DNA of 64,000 bases from Cyanobium sp. M30B3 (GTDB lineage Bacteria; Cyanobacteriota; Cyanobacteriia; PCC-6307; Cyanobiaceae), in NCBI GenBank assembly GCA_018399015.1, contig CP073761.1, positions 558,001 through 622,000 on the forward strand. Direction: 5' to 3'. A program made the position numbers and the translations under genes. Below the pieces are notes generated by a model. It did not search any database and was not told where the DNA came from. It saw only the letters and a program-made list of their open reading frames with translations. This document shows, in pieces, positions 7,755 to 15,472 of this stretch (position 1 is its first letter; every line of letters begins with the position of its first letter).

Positions 7755-8165
7755 ATGGACAGCCCGAAAAGCCGGAACCGAGATTCCATCACTGGGAAGC
7801 AAGTGATCAAGGGCACTTGGAAGGCTACGGGGAGATCATTCTTTTTTAGATTTGACGGCAAGCGCTTTGGGATTTTTTTCGCGGGGGGGGAGGAACCAAG
7901 CAGGGGCTCAAAATGGGCCAGGTCCTTCCTTTTGGATGATGCCAACGGTAATGGCAAGTTTGATCGCAACGATACTGCCGTCGCGGCCAAGTTAAAAGTA
8001 GACTTCAGTAACCCAGTCATTGATGCCAAAAGGAACATCGCGGGTCCGGCCCTGCTCAACTCCCGCAACGGAAGCCTGAGAATGTTTTATGGCGATGATC
8101 TGTTGGCCAAGGGTCGCTTCACAGGCGAAGTGTTTGACAATATCATTACTGAATTGATGGCCTGA
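7755..8165 (+). CDS. EF-hand-like hypothetical protein, copy 1 (136 aa)
   Basis: No signal peptide. The N-terminus is basic and polar (SPKSRNRDSITGKQVIKGTW). The middle contains DDANGNGKFDRND, a calcium-binding loop of the EF-hand/dockerin type (Asp, Asn and Gly at the expected spacing). The rest is beta-rich with phenylalanines (FFFRFDGKRFG). I know no named family. Copy 2 at 9792 differs in the loop around residue 45-50 and near residue 85, with frame kept, so selection on the protein seems to act. ATG is preceded by an AT-rich stretch that may be its promoter. Confidence 0.7.
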   Translation: MDSPKSRNRDSITGKQVIKGTWKATGRSFFFRFDGKRFGIFFAGGEEPSRGSKWARSFLLDDANGNGKFDRNDTAVAAKLKVDFSNPVIDAKRNIAGPALLNSRNGSLRMFYGDDLLAKGRFTGEVFDNIITELMA

Positions 8166-8521
8166 TTCCCTTTGGTCCACAGTCGGCAAGGATCAACGCA
8201 GCGAACTCGCCGAGGGCCTTACGCCATCTCGATGCCAAAGCTCTCATCCGTGCAGAAGAACACCTCGTAGTTGATGGGGCTTCCAGCGGCAGGGGGCATG
8301 ATCGGCTCAGTAGGCACTGCGCTGGTAACGGCGGCAGACCAAAGGACGCTGCAAACAGACCTGGCGCCACATGGCTTGACGCAAGCATTGGGCGTGTGCT
8401 TCTGAGAATCGCCTGGGAAAGTCTGTGGCGTGATCAGAAATCGAGTCATCAAAAGATGTCTTTGAATTGGATCATGCAATTTGTGAAAACAGCATGGGCC
8501 GATGGGGCAAGCTCGCATCAA
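8166..8521. other. intergenic part of unit 1, no supported gene
   Basis: The minus strand has a frame (8219-8521) whose counterpart in unit 2 stays open across an insertion of about 50 bases, ending in both copies with FFCTDESFGIEMA. The start differs between copies and no signal peptide or motif is visible. I leave it as unexplained conserved sequence rather than a gene. Confidence 0.4.
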
Positions 8522-8905
8522 TTACCTTGCGGTAAAACCAACAGTTGCATAACCCCTTGGCAAGGCAACCTCAACGATGTAGTCCCCTGTTTCAGGGAGT
8601 CTGGCTCCGTCGCCAGCCCTGCAACCTGAAGAGCATGAGTTCTCAAGCTGGCTTGGAGTGATTAGCCGCCAATTCAAGACGTCTTTCCCAGTCACCCAGA
8701 ACATTTGGCCACGCCCCAGATTGAGAACAAATCTTTTCATTCCACCTGATGAGCCAGACCAGCTGCCAGAGTCAGATCCAGAGGCAAAGCCAATGCGAAT
8801 CTGGGCCTTCGATGGAGATGGCACTACGATTGCGAGCAACGTGATTGCCAGCAAAACACTTTCAATTGGATGTTGGCGGAATCTACACATCAGCGACTTG
8901 GGCAT
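8522..8905 (-). CDS. small secreted protein, copy 1 (127 aa)
   Basis: ATG at 8905. A signal peptide is clear: positively charged start, hydrophobic core (SVLLAITLLAIVV) and a cleavage site after PSPSKA. The mature part is about 92 residues, beta-rich, with the patterns RIGFASGSDSGSWSG, FVLNLGRGQ and TGDYIVEVALPRGY, and two cysteines near residues 91-96. The same layout occurs in copy 2 and in a more distant relative at 25151. The pattern 'F..G..S...SG, A/GxGQ, GDYxIxV' recalls periplasmic lysozyme-inhibitor-like beta-barrels, but I would not assert that. Confidence 0.75.
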   Translation of the reverse strand: MPKSLMCRFRQHPIESVLLAITLLAIVVPSPSKAQIRIGFASGSDSGSWSGSSGGMKRFVLNLGRGQMFWVTGKDVLNWRLITPSQLENSCSSGCRAGDGARLPETGDYIVEVALPRGYATVGFTAR

Positions 8906-9074
8906 GCGAGAAGAGGTCGTTGCTACAATTCTAAAAAGCCTCTAGCGGCTCAAGCTTATAGCGGAGCTGCTGCCGAGTTAAATGTAACATCTCAGCTGGC
9001 AACTGCGTAGAGTTGCGAGGTACGATGATCGCAAAGTCATAGGTGAAGAAGTCAAAAGCGATTTAGAGCGCACT

Positions 9075-9269
9075 GTGCGCACAAACATTGTGATTGACGA
9101 CAAGCTCATGGAGGCGACGTTGAAGGCCACAGGGCTGAAGACGAAGCGTGAGGCTGTCGAGCAAGGCCTGCGCACACTGCTGCGGCTGAAGCAGCAGACG
9201 GAACTGCGCAAGCTTCGTGGCAAGTACGAGTGGGAAGGCGACTTGGACGCAATGAGGCGTGACACGTGA
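9075..9269 (+). CDS. vapB: VapB-type antitoxin, copy 2
   Basis: GTG at 9075; the 64-residue protein is identical to copy 1. Only the upstream region differs: here the gene follows the end of unit 1 (AGCGATTTAGAGCGCACT), so it has lost the promoter and GGAG Shine-Dalgarno seen at 7020-7035. Its expression therefore probably depends on whatever lies at the end of unit 1. Confidence 0.9.
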   Translation: MRTNIVIDDKLMEATLKATGLKTKREAVEQGLRTLLRLKQQTELRKLRGKYEWEGDLDAMRRDT

Positions 9270-9667
9270 TTCTGGTCGATTCCAGCGTGTGGATTGACTT
9301 CTTCCGGAACACGCCCACCGCGCAGGCTGAGTGGCTTGATGCCCACCTCGGTGACGAGGGGTTTGTCGTTGGTGATCTGATCCTTGCTGAGGTGCTCCGC
9401 GGTTTCAAGGACGATCGGGGGTTCAACGAGGCGAGGCGGTTGCTCGGGCGGCTCGAGCACGTGACGCTTTGCGGCAAAGACTTGGCGGTGGAGGCTGCGC
9501 GGAACTTTCGGCGGCTTCGTTCATGCGGCGCTACGGTTCGAGGAACGATTGACGTGGTGATTGCGACCCGTTGCCTGGTTGATGGCTTCAGGCTTCTGCA
9601 CAGCAACCGAGACTTCGATCCGTTTGTGGAGCACCTCGGACTTCGGACCATCGATTGCGGCGCCTAA
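9266..9667 (+). CDS. vapC: VapC PIN-domain ribonuclease toxin, copy 2
   Basis: 133 residues, overlapping vapB copy 2 by four bases. D5, E42 and D96 are kept. Four substitutions separate it from copy 1: T41A, D114N, L120F and Q123H. D114N lies in the SxRDFD motif that carries the fourth acidic position of many PIN toxins, so activity or specificity may differ. Cross-neutralisation by the identical VapB is likely. Confidence 0.9.
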   Translation: MILVDSSVWIDFFRNTPTAQAEWLDAHLGDEGFVVGDLILAEVLRGFKDDRGFNEARRLLGRLEHVTLCGKDLAVEAARNFRRLRSCGATVRGTIDVVIATRCLVDGFRLLHSNRDFDPFVEHLGLRTIDCGA

Positions 9668-9791
9668 AGCCGACGGATGCGAGAGGCGCGGCTGCGGTCA
9701 CGTCATGAGCACTGATGATTGGTGCCATGGCGCACGCAGCATGCGATTGCAGCATGCTATAACTAGAGTAGCGAATTAATTTCTATTAAAC

Positions 9792-10205
9792 ATGGACAGC
9801 CCGAAAAGCCGGAACCGAGATTCCATCACTGGGAAGCAAGTGATCAAGGGCACTTGGAAGGATACGGGGAGATCATTCCTTTTTAGATTTGACGGCAAGC
9901 GCTTTGGGAATTTTTTCGATGGGGACTTTCTGGAACCAAGCAGGGGCTCAAAATGGGCTAGGACCTTCCTTTTCGATGATGCCAACGGGAATGGCAAGTT
10001 TGATCGCAACGATACCGTTGCGGCCAAATTAAAAGTAGACTTGGGTAACTCATACCTTGATGCCACTAGGCTCGGCTCGGGTGAACGGGCCCTGCTCAAC
10101 TCCCGCAACGGAAGCCTGAGAATATTTTATGGCGATGATCTGTTGGCCAAGGGTCGCTTCACAGGCGAAGTGTTTGACAATATCATTACTGAATTGATGG
10201 CCTGA
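9792..10205 (+). CDS. EF-hand-like hypothetical protein, copy 2 (137 aa)
   Basis: Paralogue of the gene at 7755 with the same start and the same calcium-loop motif (DDANGNGKFDRND). Compared with copy 1 it has FFDGDFLEPS in place of FFAGGEEPS and GNSYLDATRLGSGERA in place of SNPVIDAKRNIAGPA, all in frame. These two patches hold most of the differences. The region after the gene contains the 50-base insertion. Confidence 0.7.
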   Translation: MDSPKSRNRDSITGKQVIKGTWKDTGRSFLFRFDGKRFGNFFDGDFLEPSRGSKWARTFLFDDANGNGKFDRNDTVAAKLKVDLGNSYLDATRLGSGERALLNSRNGSLRIFYGDDLLAKGRFTGEVFDNIITELMA

Positions 10206-10609
10206 TTCCCTTTGGTCCACACTCGGAAAGGATCAACGCAGCGAACTCGTCGAGGGCCTTGCGCCATCTCGATGCCAAAGCTCTCATCCGTGCAGAAGAA
10301 CACCGCGTAGTTGATGGGGTCTCCAGCTCGGCATGCCTTATTTGGCAGCCATGGGGGCCCTTGGCCGCCGCCAGCAGCAAGGGGCTTGATTGGCTCAGTA
10401 GGCACTGCGCCGGTAGCGGCGGAAGACCAAAGGACGCTGGAAATCAACCTGGCACCACATGGCTTGACGCAAGCATTGGGCGTGTGCTTCTGAGAATCGC
10501 CTGGGAAAGTCTGTGGCGTGATCAGAAATCGAGTCATCAAAAGATGTCTTTGAATTGGATCATGCAATTAGCGAAAACAGCATAGGCCAATTGGGCAAGC
10601 ACGCATCAA
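10206..10609. other. intergenic part of unit 2, no supported gene
   Basis: Equivalent to 8166-8521 with an insertion of about 50 bases near 10328-10380 (contains GGCAGCCATGGGGGCCC). An open minus-strand frame covers most of it but lacks any recognisable motif. Confidence 0.4.
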
Positions 10610-10993
10610 TTACCTTGCGGTAAAACCAACAGTTGCATAACCCCTTGGCAAGGCAACCTCAACGATGTAGTCCCCTGTTTCAGGGAGTCTGGCTCCGCCG
10701 CCAGCCCTGCAACCTGAAGAGCATGAGTTCTCAAGCCTGCTTGGAGTGATTAGCCGCCAATTCAAGACGTCTTTCCCAGTCACCCAGAACATTTGGCCAC
10801 GCCCCAGATTGAGAACAAATCTTTTCATTCCACCTGATGAGCCAGACCAGCTGCCAGAGTCAGATCCAGAGGCAAATCCAATGCGAATCTGGGCCTTCGA
10901 TGGAGATGGCACTACGATTGCGAGCAACGTGATTGCCAGCAAAACACTTTCAATTGGATGTTGGCGGAATCTGCACATCAGCGACTTGGGCAT
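10610..10993 (-). CDS. small secreted protein, copy 2 (127 aa)
   Basis: Same length and signal peptide as copy 1 at 8522. The two differ by only two residues, one being GDGARL versus GGGARL next to the cysteine pair, so this gene is as well conserved as vapBC. It is convergent with the EF-hand-like gene. The region behind its start (10994-11161) is the shared unit end. Confidence 0.75.
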   Translation of the reverse strand: MPKSLMCRFRQHPIESVLLAITLLAIVVPSPSKAQIRIGFASGSDSGSWSGSSGGMKRFVLNLGRGQMFWVTGKDVLNWRLITPSRLENSCSSGCRAGGGARLPETGDYIVEVALPRGYATVGFTAR

Positions 10994-11466
10994 GAGAGAA
11001 GAGGTCGTTGCTACAATTCTAAAAAGCCTCTAGCGGCTCAAGCTTATAGCGGAGCTGCTGCCGAGGTAAATGTAGTATCTCGGCTGGCAACTGCGTAGAG
11101 TTGCGAGGTACGATGATCGCAAAGTCATAGGTGAAGAAGTCAAAAGCGATTTAGAGCGCACGGCGTAGCGTCTGCGTGCCGACATCAATCGGGTGAGGGC
11201 AATCTCTCCTGCCAGCAGAACTGCCAGCGGCGGCTGCAGGTCTTTCCCGCATCCTGTGGCCAGGGCCGCGCTGCAGACATCATGGAGAAGGCAATCAACA
11301 CCGGTCAACCGGTGCAGTAGCGGGGCTGGCAAGGGCAGTGGTCAGCACCACGACCGACGACCACCCCGATGAGGGCCGAGTGGTTTGCCGATCGCTTCCG
11401 CTTCTGCTCAGGCTAGCCGCAGCAGCAACCAGGGCACAGCGATCCTGGATGAGCAGGCCCCCCTGG

Positions 11467-11629
11467 GCCGCGATCACCGCCGACACCGATCGGCGCCTCT
11501 GCCGGTTTCTGGGCCTCAGTCCCGGCTTATTGGCTGCGGGCCCAGGCCGCCCGCGACACCGAGCTGGCCAGCGCTGAACTGGCAGACGCGCTGGAGCAGA
11601 TCCAGCCCCTGGTGGCTGCTCAGACGTAA
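11467..11629 (+). pseudogene. HigA-type antitoxin C-terminal remnant, frameshifted
   Basis: AITADTDRRLCRFLGLSPG is followed, one base out of frame, by YWLRAQAARDTELASAELAD and then LEQIQPLV, ending in TAA at 11629. Together these match the end of HigA/XRE antitoxins (ITADTALRLxRFFGxSxxFWLxLQxxYDxE). The frame breaks at an extra T in GGCTTATTGG near 11530. The helix-turn-helix N-terminus is absent, and no HigB toxin is visible. Confidence 0.6.
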
Positions 11630-11850
11630 CGGCCGGAGAAGCGCAGCAGGTCGCTGCCGCTCACCGGGTAGCCCAGCTCCTGGGCCAGCAGCGACACCTC
11701 ATCGGCGGTGATCGCCTCGCTCACCTGGCGGCGCAGGGCCGGGTCGGCCTGCACATGGGCCAGGAACTGCTCCAGAGCGGATGGGCCCCTGGCGGCGGCA
11801 ATTACCGCCTTCAAGGTAGGTGGGCTGTCCTGCTGGAGAGGGGTCGCCAC
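11620..11850 (-). CDS. Nif11-domain protein (76 aa)
   Basis: The core (LEQFLAHVQADPALRRQVSE, then ADEVSLLAQELGYPVSGSDL) is the Nif11 domain, which occurs alone in cyanobacteria and also as the leader of ribosomally made peptides such as prochlorosins. Here the protein ends nine residues after the domain (LLRFSGRYV) with no double-glycine site and no Cys-rich core, so it is not an obvious bacteriocin precursor. No lanthionine synthetase is visible nearby. It converges on the HigA remnant. Confidence 0.8.
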   Translation of the reverse strand: MATPLQQDSPPTLKAVIAAARGPSALEQFLAHVQADPALRRQVSEAITADEVSLLAQELGYPVSGSDLLRFSGRYV

Positions 11851-12247
11851 CGGAGCAGTCGGTAGGCGTTGGGCGAAACATCAGCACGTCTGCGGCGCCT
11901 GATTGCTGCTGCTGCTGCGCAGCGCCGGAACGATCAGCCCTCCTGAAGGATGGAGTTTTCCCCGGCTGTCAGCACTTTCCCACCGAAACGGGAGGGTTTT
12001 CCCCAGGTTTCGCGGGCAAGACCCAGCGCGTCGCCGCTGATCTGGGCCGGTGGATGGGGAAAACGGCTGTCCCCTTGACGCCCCCTGCCCAGCGATCCGC
12101 CCCGGGGCAGGGACGCTTGCAGGAGTGGGGCAAAAGGGCGCCAGTCCTGCAGTCTCGCCAGGAGACCGGTCGTTCCCGGAGTGGTTCTGCTGCTTTGACG
12201 GAACCCCGCTGGCCGTGGATTGATGGGGAGGCCAACGCGAGCCGTGC
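11851..12247. other. no supported gene
   Basis: Open frames on both strands are proline/arginine-rich and lack motifs. Nothing recognisable beyond a likely promoter region for the gene at 12248. Confidence 0.5.
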
Positions 12248-12499
12248 ATGAGCCAGATCCCCGACCATCTCCCGGCCCACGTGAGCGTCGTCAACGAGTT
12301 CCCGGAGGACCTGTACCAGGCGATGGGGGAGTTCATCAGCAGCCGTCCCAACTGGGATCAGTACCGCCTGCTGCAGGCGGCGGTGGCCGGCTTCCTGTTT
12401 CAGCACGGCTGCAGCGACCGGGCCGTGAGCCGCCACTACCTCGACGGCCTGTTCCAGCGCGATGGCGGCGCCGGTTCAGCGCCGATCGCCCGCATCTGA
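12248..12499 (+). CDS. DUF2811-family protein (83 aa)
   Basis: Small soluble protein found mainly in cyanobacteria. The diagnostic stretch is NEFPEDLYQAMGEFISSRPN followed by WDQYRLLQAAVAGFLFQHGC and SDRAVSRHYLDGLF, which matches the family closely. Function is unknown; the fold looks helical and resembles small DNA-binding or antitoxin proteins. ATG at 12248; full length for the family. Confidence 0.85.
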   Translation: MSQIPDHLPAHVSVVNEFPEDLYQAMGEFISSRPNWDQYRLLQAAVAGFLFQHGCSDRAVSRHYLDGLFQRDGGAGSAPIARI

Positions 12500-12673
12500 G
12501 GCAGCTGGCGAGGTGGTGATCTCGATTGCCGGCCTGGCGTTGATCCATCCCTGGGACCTCCCTGCCCTGAGCTCGCCACGTGGCCCCGAAAGCCAGGCAT
12601 CCCGATCGCGGCGGTGCACACCACGCGACGCACCTGGCGAATGGGGCGCGGGATCTGATGCTGGGAAGCAGCC

Positions 12674-12985
12674 TCAATGGAAGAGCACGGCCGCCGTCAG
12701 CGCCTGGGGAGAGCCGCTGACGGCGGTGATCTCCAGCCAAAGCCCGTGTTCTGCTGGGATCTCTGGGGCCTGAAAGCTGTCGGTTGCATGCCCGGTGGTG
12801 GTGCTGTCAGCGGTGATCGGATCCGTCGTGACTGCCGTGCCAGCAGCGGGGGACATCGGCGCCATGGCGCAGTGAGAAAAGAGGCTGGGGTTGCTGTTGC
12901 CGCTGAGCATCACATCCACCCGGCTGATGATCAGTTGCTGGGGCGGAACTGGACAGCCGAGCAATGCCAACTGCAATTGGGCCAT
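12674..12985 (-). CDS. hypothetical protein (103 aa)
   Basis: ATG at 12985. Beta-rich and hydrophobic, with SRVDVMLSGNSNPSLFSH in the middle and HGLWLEITAVSGSPQALTAA near the end. The composition resembles phage structural or tail-associated proteins, but no family is recognised. The 174 bases between it and the DUF2811 gene (12500-12673) hold nothing I can name. Confidence 0.45.
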   Translation of the reverse strand: MAQLQLALLGCPVPPQQLIISRVDVMLSGNSNPSLFSHCAMAPMSPAAGTAVTTDPITADSTTTGHATDSFQAPEIPAEHGLWLEITAVSGSPQALTAAVLFH

Positions 12986-13160
12986 GGGCCCATTTGCAGC
13001 CCTTAAAAATGATCTACTAAACATTCTCCAAAAACGACCCGTCAGGGGGCGTCTCGTTGAGCCATGTTGAGATGGCCGGAGACATTTCAGATCCAGGAGG
13101 AGGCCACCAGTTCCCCGCTCTTGCAAGGGATCTGAGGGCCTGGACTGGTGTTTGTGAGAA

Positions 13161-13206
13161 AGCCGGTGACTGGATTTGAACCTGCGACCTACTGATTACG
13201 AATCGG
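13161..13206 (-). tRNA. 3' half of tRNA-Thr(CGU)
   Basis: Read on the minus strand this is GATTCGTAATCAG (anticodon loop TTCGTAA, anticodon CGT), variable region, T arm with GGTTCAAATCC, and acceptor end CACCGGC. Upstream of the anticodon loop the sequence no longer pairs: the 5' side of the anticodon stem, the D arm and the 5' acceptor strand (GCCGGTG) are missing, and the T stem has one mismatch. It cannot be a working tRNA. The 3' half of a tRNA gene is exactly what integrases leave at an attachment site. Confidence 0.65.
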
Positions 13207-13881
13207 GGGCCAGCTCTTTATTTGCAGTGCGTTTCGCGAGTGTCTCTACTTTCCTGGATACTATTTAGTAGATTGTGATTCTCATTTGAGAATTTGCCCC
13301 TCAATCCTGGCTGTTTTCAAGGGGTATGCGCACCGAGTGTTTTCGCCTCTGAGCCCGCTGATTCTGGGAGGTTTGAACTGCGGTAGAAGTCGAGAGCTGT
13401 TGGCTCCGGTCGGCGGCGGCCGTCCTGAACTTGCCACGGCTGCGCCGTGGCTGACGTCAGACAGCCGCCGCCGCCCTCCGCCGCCCTTCTGGCAGGGGGA
13501 TGGAGGGCAAAAGGGCACGCCCGCGGCTGCGGTGCCGCCGCTGCCCCAGGCCAGGGGCGATGGGTTGGAGTGCTGGAGGTCGGTCGAGGGCCTCGCGCGG
13601 CTGCGCGGCCGGTGATTGAAGAAGATTGAGCGTGTTCAAGTTGCTGCGCTTGATGGTGATGGATGCGAGGCGGTCCTTGATGGCTCTGATTTCCGCAGAG
13701 CCATTGCAGCACAGCCGATCCGCCTGCCTGTTAGTGCATCTGTACTGATAGAATAAGGGCTGCGCCAAAGGCCACGAGCCCATCGCCGGCGGCAACCTCA
13801 TCCCCTGGTCTCGCCATCACCACCGCGTAGTTGAGAGTGGTTCTGATGCCCCGATCAGTTGTCCTTTCTGCAACTGAATCC
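13207..13881. other. no supported gene
   Basis: About 670 bases between the tRNA scar and the SLOG gene. The first part (13207-13330) is AT-richer than the surroundings, with TTTAGTAGATT-like sequence also seen near 13010, and may belong to the integration scar. The rest is GC-rich without a convincing frame. Confidence 0.5.
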
Positions 13882-14385
13882 ATGGCTCTTTGTATTCCAT
13901 CGAGGCCGGAGATCGCTCCGGCTCGCTCCCTGGTGATTGCGGCCGGGGGCGGTCGTGATCTGGCCTGGCCCCATCAGCGCATTGCCGCTGAGCTGCTCGC
14001 CCGCAGCGGCGGCCGGCTGGTGCATCTGCTGCTCCACGGCGGTGCCCGTGGTGCGGATGCCGCCATCGCCCGCGCCGCCGATCAGCTGGGCTGGTGCTCC
14101 CTGGTGATGCCGGCCCAGTGGCAGCAGCACGGCCGTGCCGCCGGGCCGATCCGCAACCGGGAGCTGCTCCAGCAGGCCATCGCCCGCGCAGAAGCCCACA
14201 CCTCCCTCACCTGCCTGGCCTCGGTGCTGGTGGTGGCGTTCCCCGGAGGCCCCGGCACCGCCTCGTTGGTCCAGCAGGCCCGCCGCATGGCTTTTCGCTC
14301 GCCGGTGCCAATCGCCGTGGTGGAGGTCAGCCCATCGGCCGGGCTGTGGGCCGTACCCCCGGCAGAGCTTCCTCCCGGTGCCTGA
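13882..14385 (+). CDS. SLOG/DUF2493-like (YpsA-related) protein
   Basis: ATG at 13882 is preferred over ATG at 13831 or 13846 because homology-like sequence starts at SLVIAAGGGRDLAW. The Rossmann-type core shows the family signatures: LLHGGARGADAAIARAADQL, GRAAGPIRNRELLQ and VVAFPGGPGTASLVQQARR. These sites form a nucleotide-binding pocket. DUF2493/cpYpsA proteins occur in phages and plasmids next to DNA-modification or recombination genes and are thought to bind or process a nucleotide-like ligand. It is followed by the Gp157 and Rad52 genes on the same strand. Confidence 0.8.
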   Translation: MALCIPSRPEIAPARSLVIAAGGGRDLAWPHQRIAAELLARSGGRLVHLLLHGGARGADAAIARAADQLGWCSLVMPAQWQQHGRAAGPIRNRELLQQAIARAEAHTSLTCLASVLVVAFPGGPGTASLVQQARRMAFRSPVPIAVVEVSPSAGLWAVPPAELPPGA

Positions 14386-14442
14386 GGCCCAGGGCCCCGG
14401 TCCCCATTCGTCTTTCCCGTCTTCCTTCACCCCCTCACAGCT

Positions 14443-15090
14443 ATGGCTGTCCTGACTCCCATCCCCACAGATCCAGCCCTGTCACCTGCTCCAGCTGCCC
14501 CGGTGCCTGATCACCCCGGCGGCTCGGGCCCTTCCTGCTCCCTCCAGCGCTCCAGTTCTCTCTGGCAGCTGGGCATCGAAGCCCAGGAGCTCACCACCGT
14601 CATCGGCCAGCTGGCCCAGCAGCTGGCAGCCGACGACGACGACACCCGCGCCCAGGCCCTCGCCGAGCTCGAGGCCGCCCTATTGGCAGAGGAAGGCAAC
14701 AAGCAGGCCCTCGCCGCCAAAGCCGATGCCACCTGTTGGGTGATCGAGCACCTGCGCGGCCAGGGCGCCTACCGCCAGCAGCAGGCCAAGCGCCTCACTG
14801 CCCTGGCCACTGCTGACTACAACCGCGCCGATGCCCTGGAGACCTCGCTCGTGCTGGTGCTCACCCGCCTGCAGCCCAAGGCCACCCGCTTCAGCTTCGC
14901 CAACCACGAACTCACCTCACGCAAGTCCCAGGCCATCGAGATCGACGACGAGGAGGCCCTCGATCCCCAGTGGCTCGCCGTCACCACCACCACCAAGCCC
15001 GACAAGACCGCCATCAAGGAAGCGCTCAAGGCCGGCCAGCAGATCCCCGGCGCCCAGCTCCTCTCCCGCCGCACCTGGCGCATCACCTGA
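14443..15090 (+). CDS. Siphovirus Gp157-like protein (215 aa)
   Basis: A Pro-rich N-terminus of about 40 residues precedes a long helix-rich region typical of the Gp157 family: a coiled segment (LAELEAALLAEEGNKQALAA, then IEHLRGQGAYRQQQAKRLTA) and a small C-terminal beta part (FSFANHELTSRKSQAIEIDD). Gp157 proteins come from phages and are linked to phage replication or resistance. Here it lies in the order SLOG, Gp157, Rad52, a common early-gene order in temperate phages. Confidence 0.85.
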   Translation: MAVLTPIPTDPALSPAPAAPVPDHPGGSGPSCSLQRSSSLWQLGIEAQELTTVIGQLAQQLAADDDDTRAQALAELEAALLAEEGNKQALAAKADATCWVIEHLRGQGAYRQQQAKRLTALATADYNRADALETSLVLVLTRLQPKATRFSFANHELTSRKSQAIEIDDEEALDPQWLAVTTTTKPDKTAIKEALKAGQQIPGAQLLSRRTWRIT

Positions 15091-15171
15091 GCGGGGGGGC
15101 AGAGCCCCCTCGATACGGGTCTGCTGCAGGAGCGGGCCAACACAGCCACCGATCACCCCATCACCAAAGCC

Positions 15172-15411
15172 ATGGATCTCTCCAGCTACGCCAGCGCCAC
15201 CGCCACAACCACACCCACCACCCCTCGGCCCAAGGGGCACATCTGGTCCACCCGTCTGGGCAGCTGGGTGGTGCCGATCCTCCGCAAGAACAGCCGCCGG
15301 CCCTCCCCCGATCACATCTTCTGCAGCGAGCCGCCCTGCTGGCTGTTGATCGAACCCCTGGATTCAGAAGCCACTGCGCTGCCAGGCGCACCTCACGGTG
15401 CGGCCAGCTGA
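15172..15411 (+). CDS. hypothetical protein of the Gp157-Rad52 module (79 aa)
   Basis: ATG at 15172 opens a 79-residue frame (GHIWSTRLGSWVVPILRKNS, then HIFCSEPPCWLLIEPLD). It lies between the Gp157 and Rad52 genes on the same strand and has an aromatic, non-repetitive core. I do not recognise it. The small size and position suggest a phage early gene. Confidence 0.5.
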   Translation: MDLSSYASATATTTPTTPRPKGHIWSTRLGSWVVPILRKNSRRPSPDHIFCSEPPCWLLIEPLDSEATALPGAPHGAAS

Positions 15412-15472
15412 GCCGCTCTCTCCCAGTCCCCGCCATCACCCCACATCTCTGCCACCCCATCCCCTTGCCGCC

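Larger units (their letters stand above)
7035..9073 (+). repeat. tandem duplication, unit 1 (2,039 bp)
   Basis: Everything from the vapB start to the sequence GATTTAGAGCGCAC is repeated directly after itself. Unit 1 holds vapB, vapC, an EF-hand-like gene (+) and a secreted-protein gene (-). The vapBC part differs from unit 2 by only a handful of substitutions; the intergenic parts carry small indels. The left junction (GAGACC/TGTGCGCAC) and the internal junction (GAGCGCAC/TGTGCGCAC) share almost no homology. Confidence 0.92.
9074..11161 (+). repeat. tandem duplication, unit 2 (about 2,088 bp)
   Basis: Second copy of the vapBC to secreted-protein block. It starts at TGTGCGCACAAAC directly after the end of unit 1 and ends at GAGCGCAC, after which the sequence differs from unit 2's own start. 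It is about 49 bases longer than unit 1, mostly from an insertion near 10328-10380. Both copies keep all four genes open. Confidence 0.92.
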
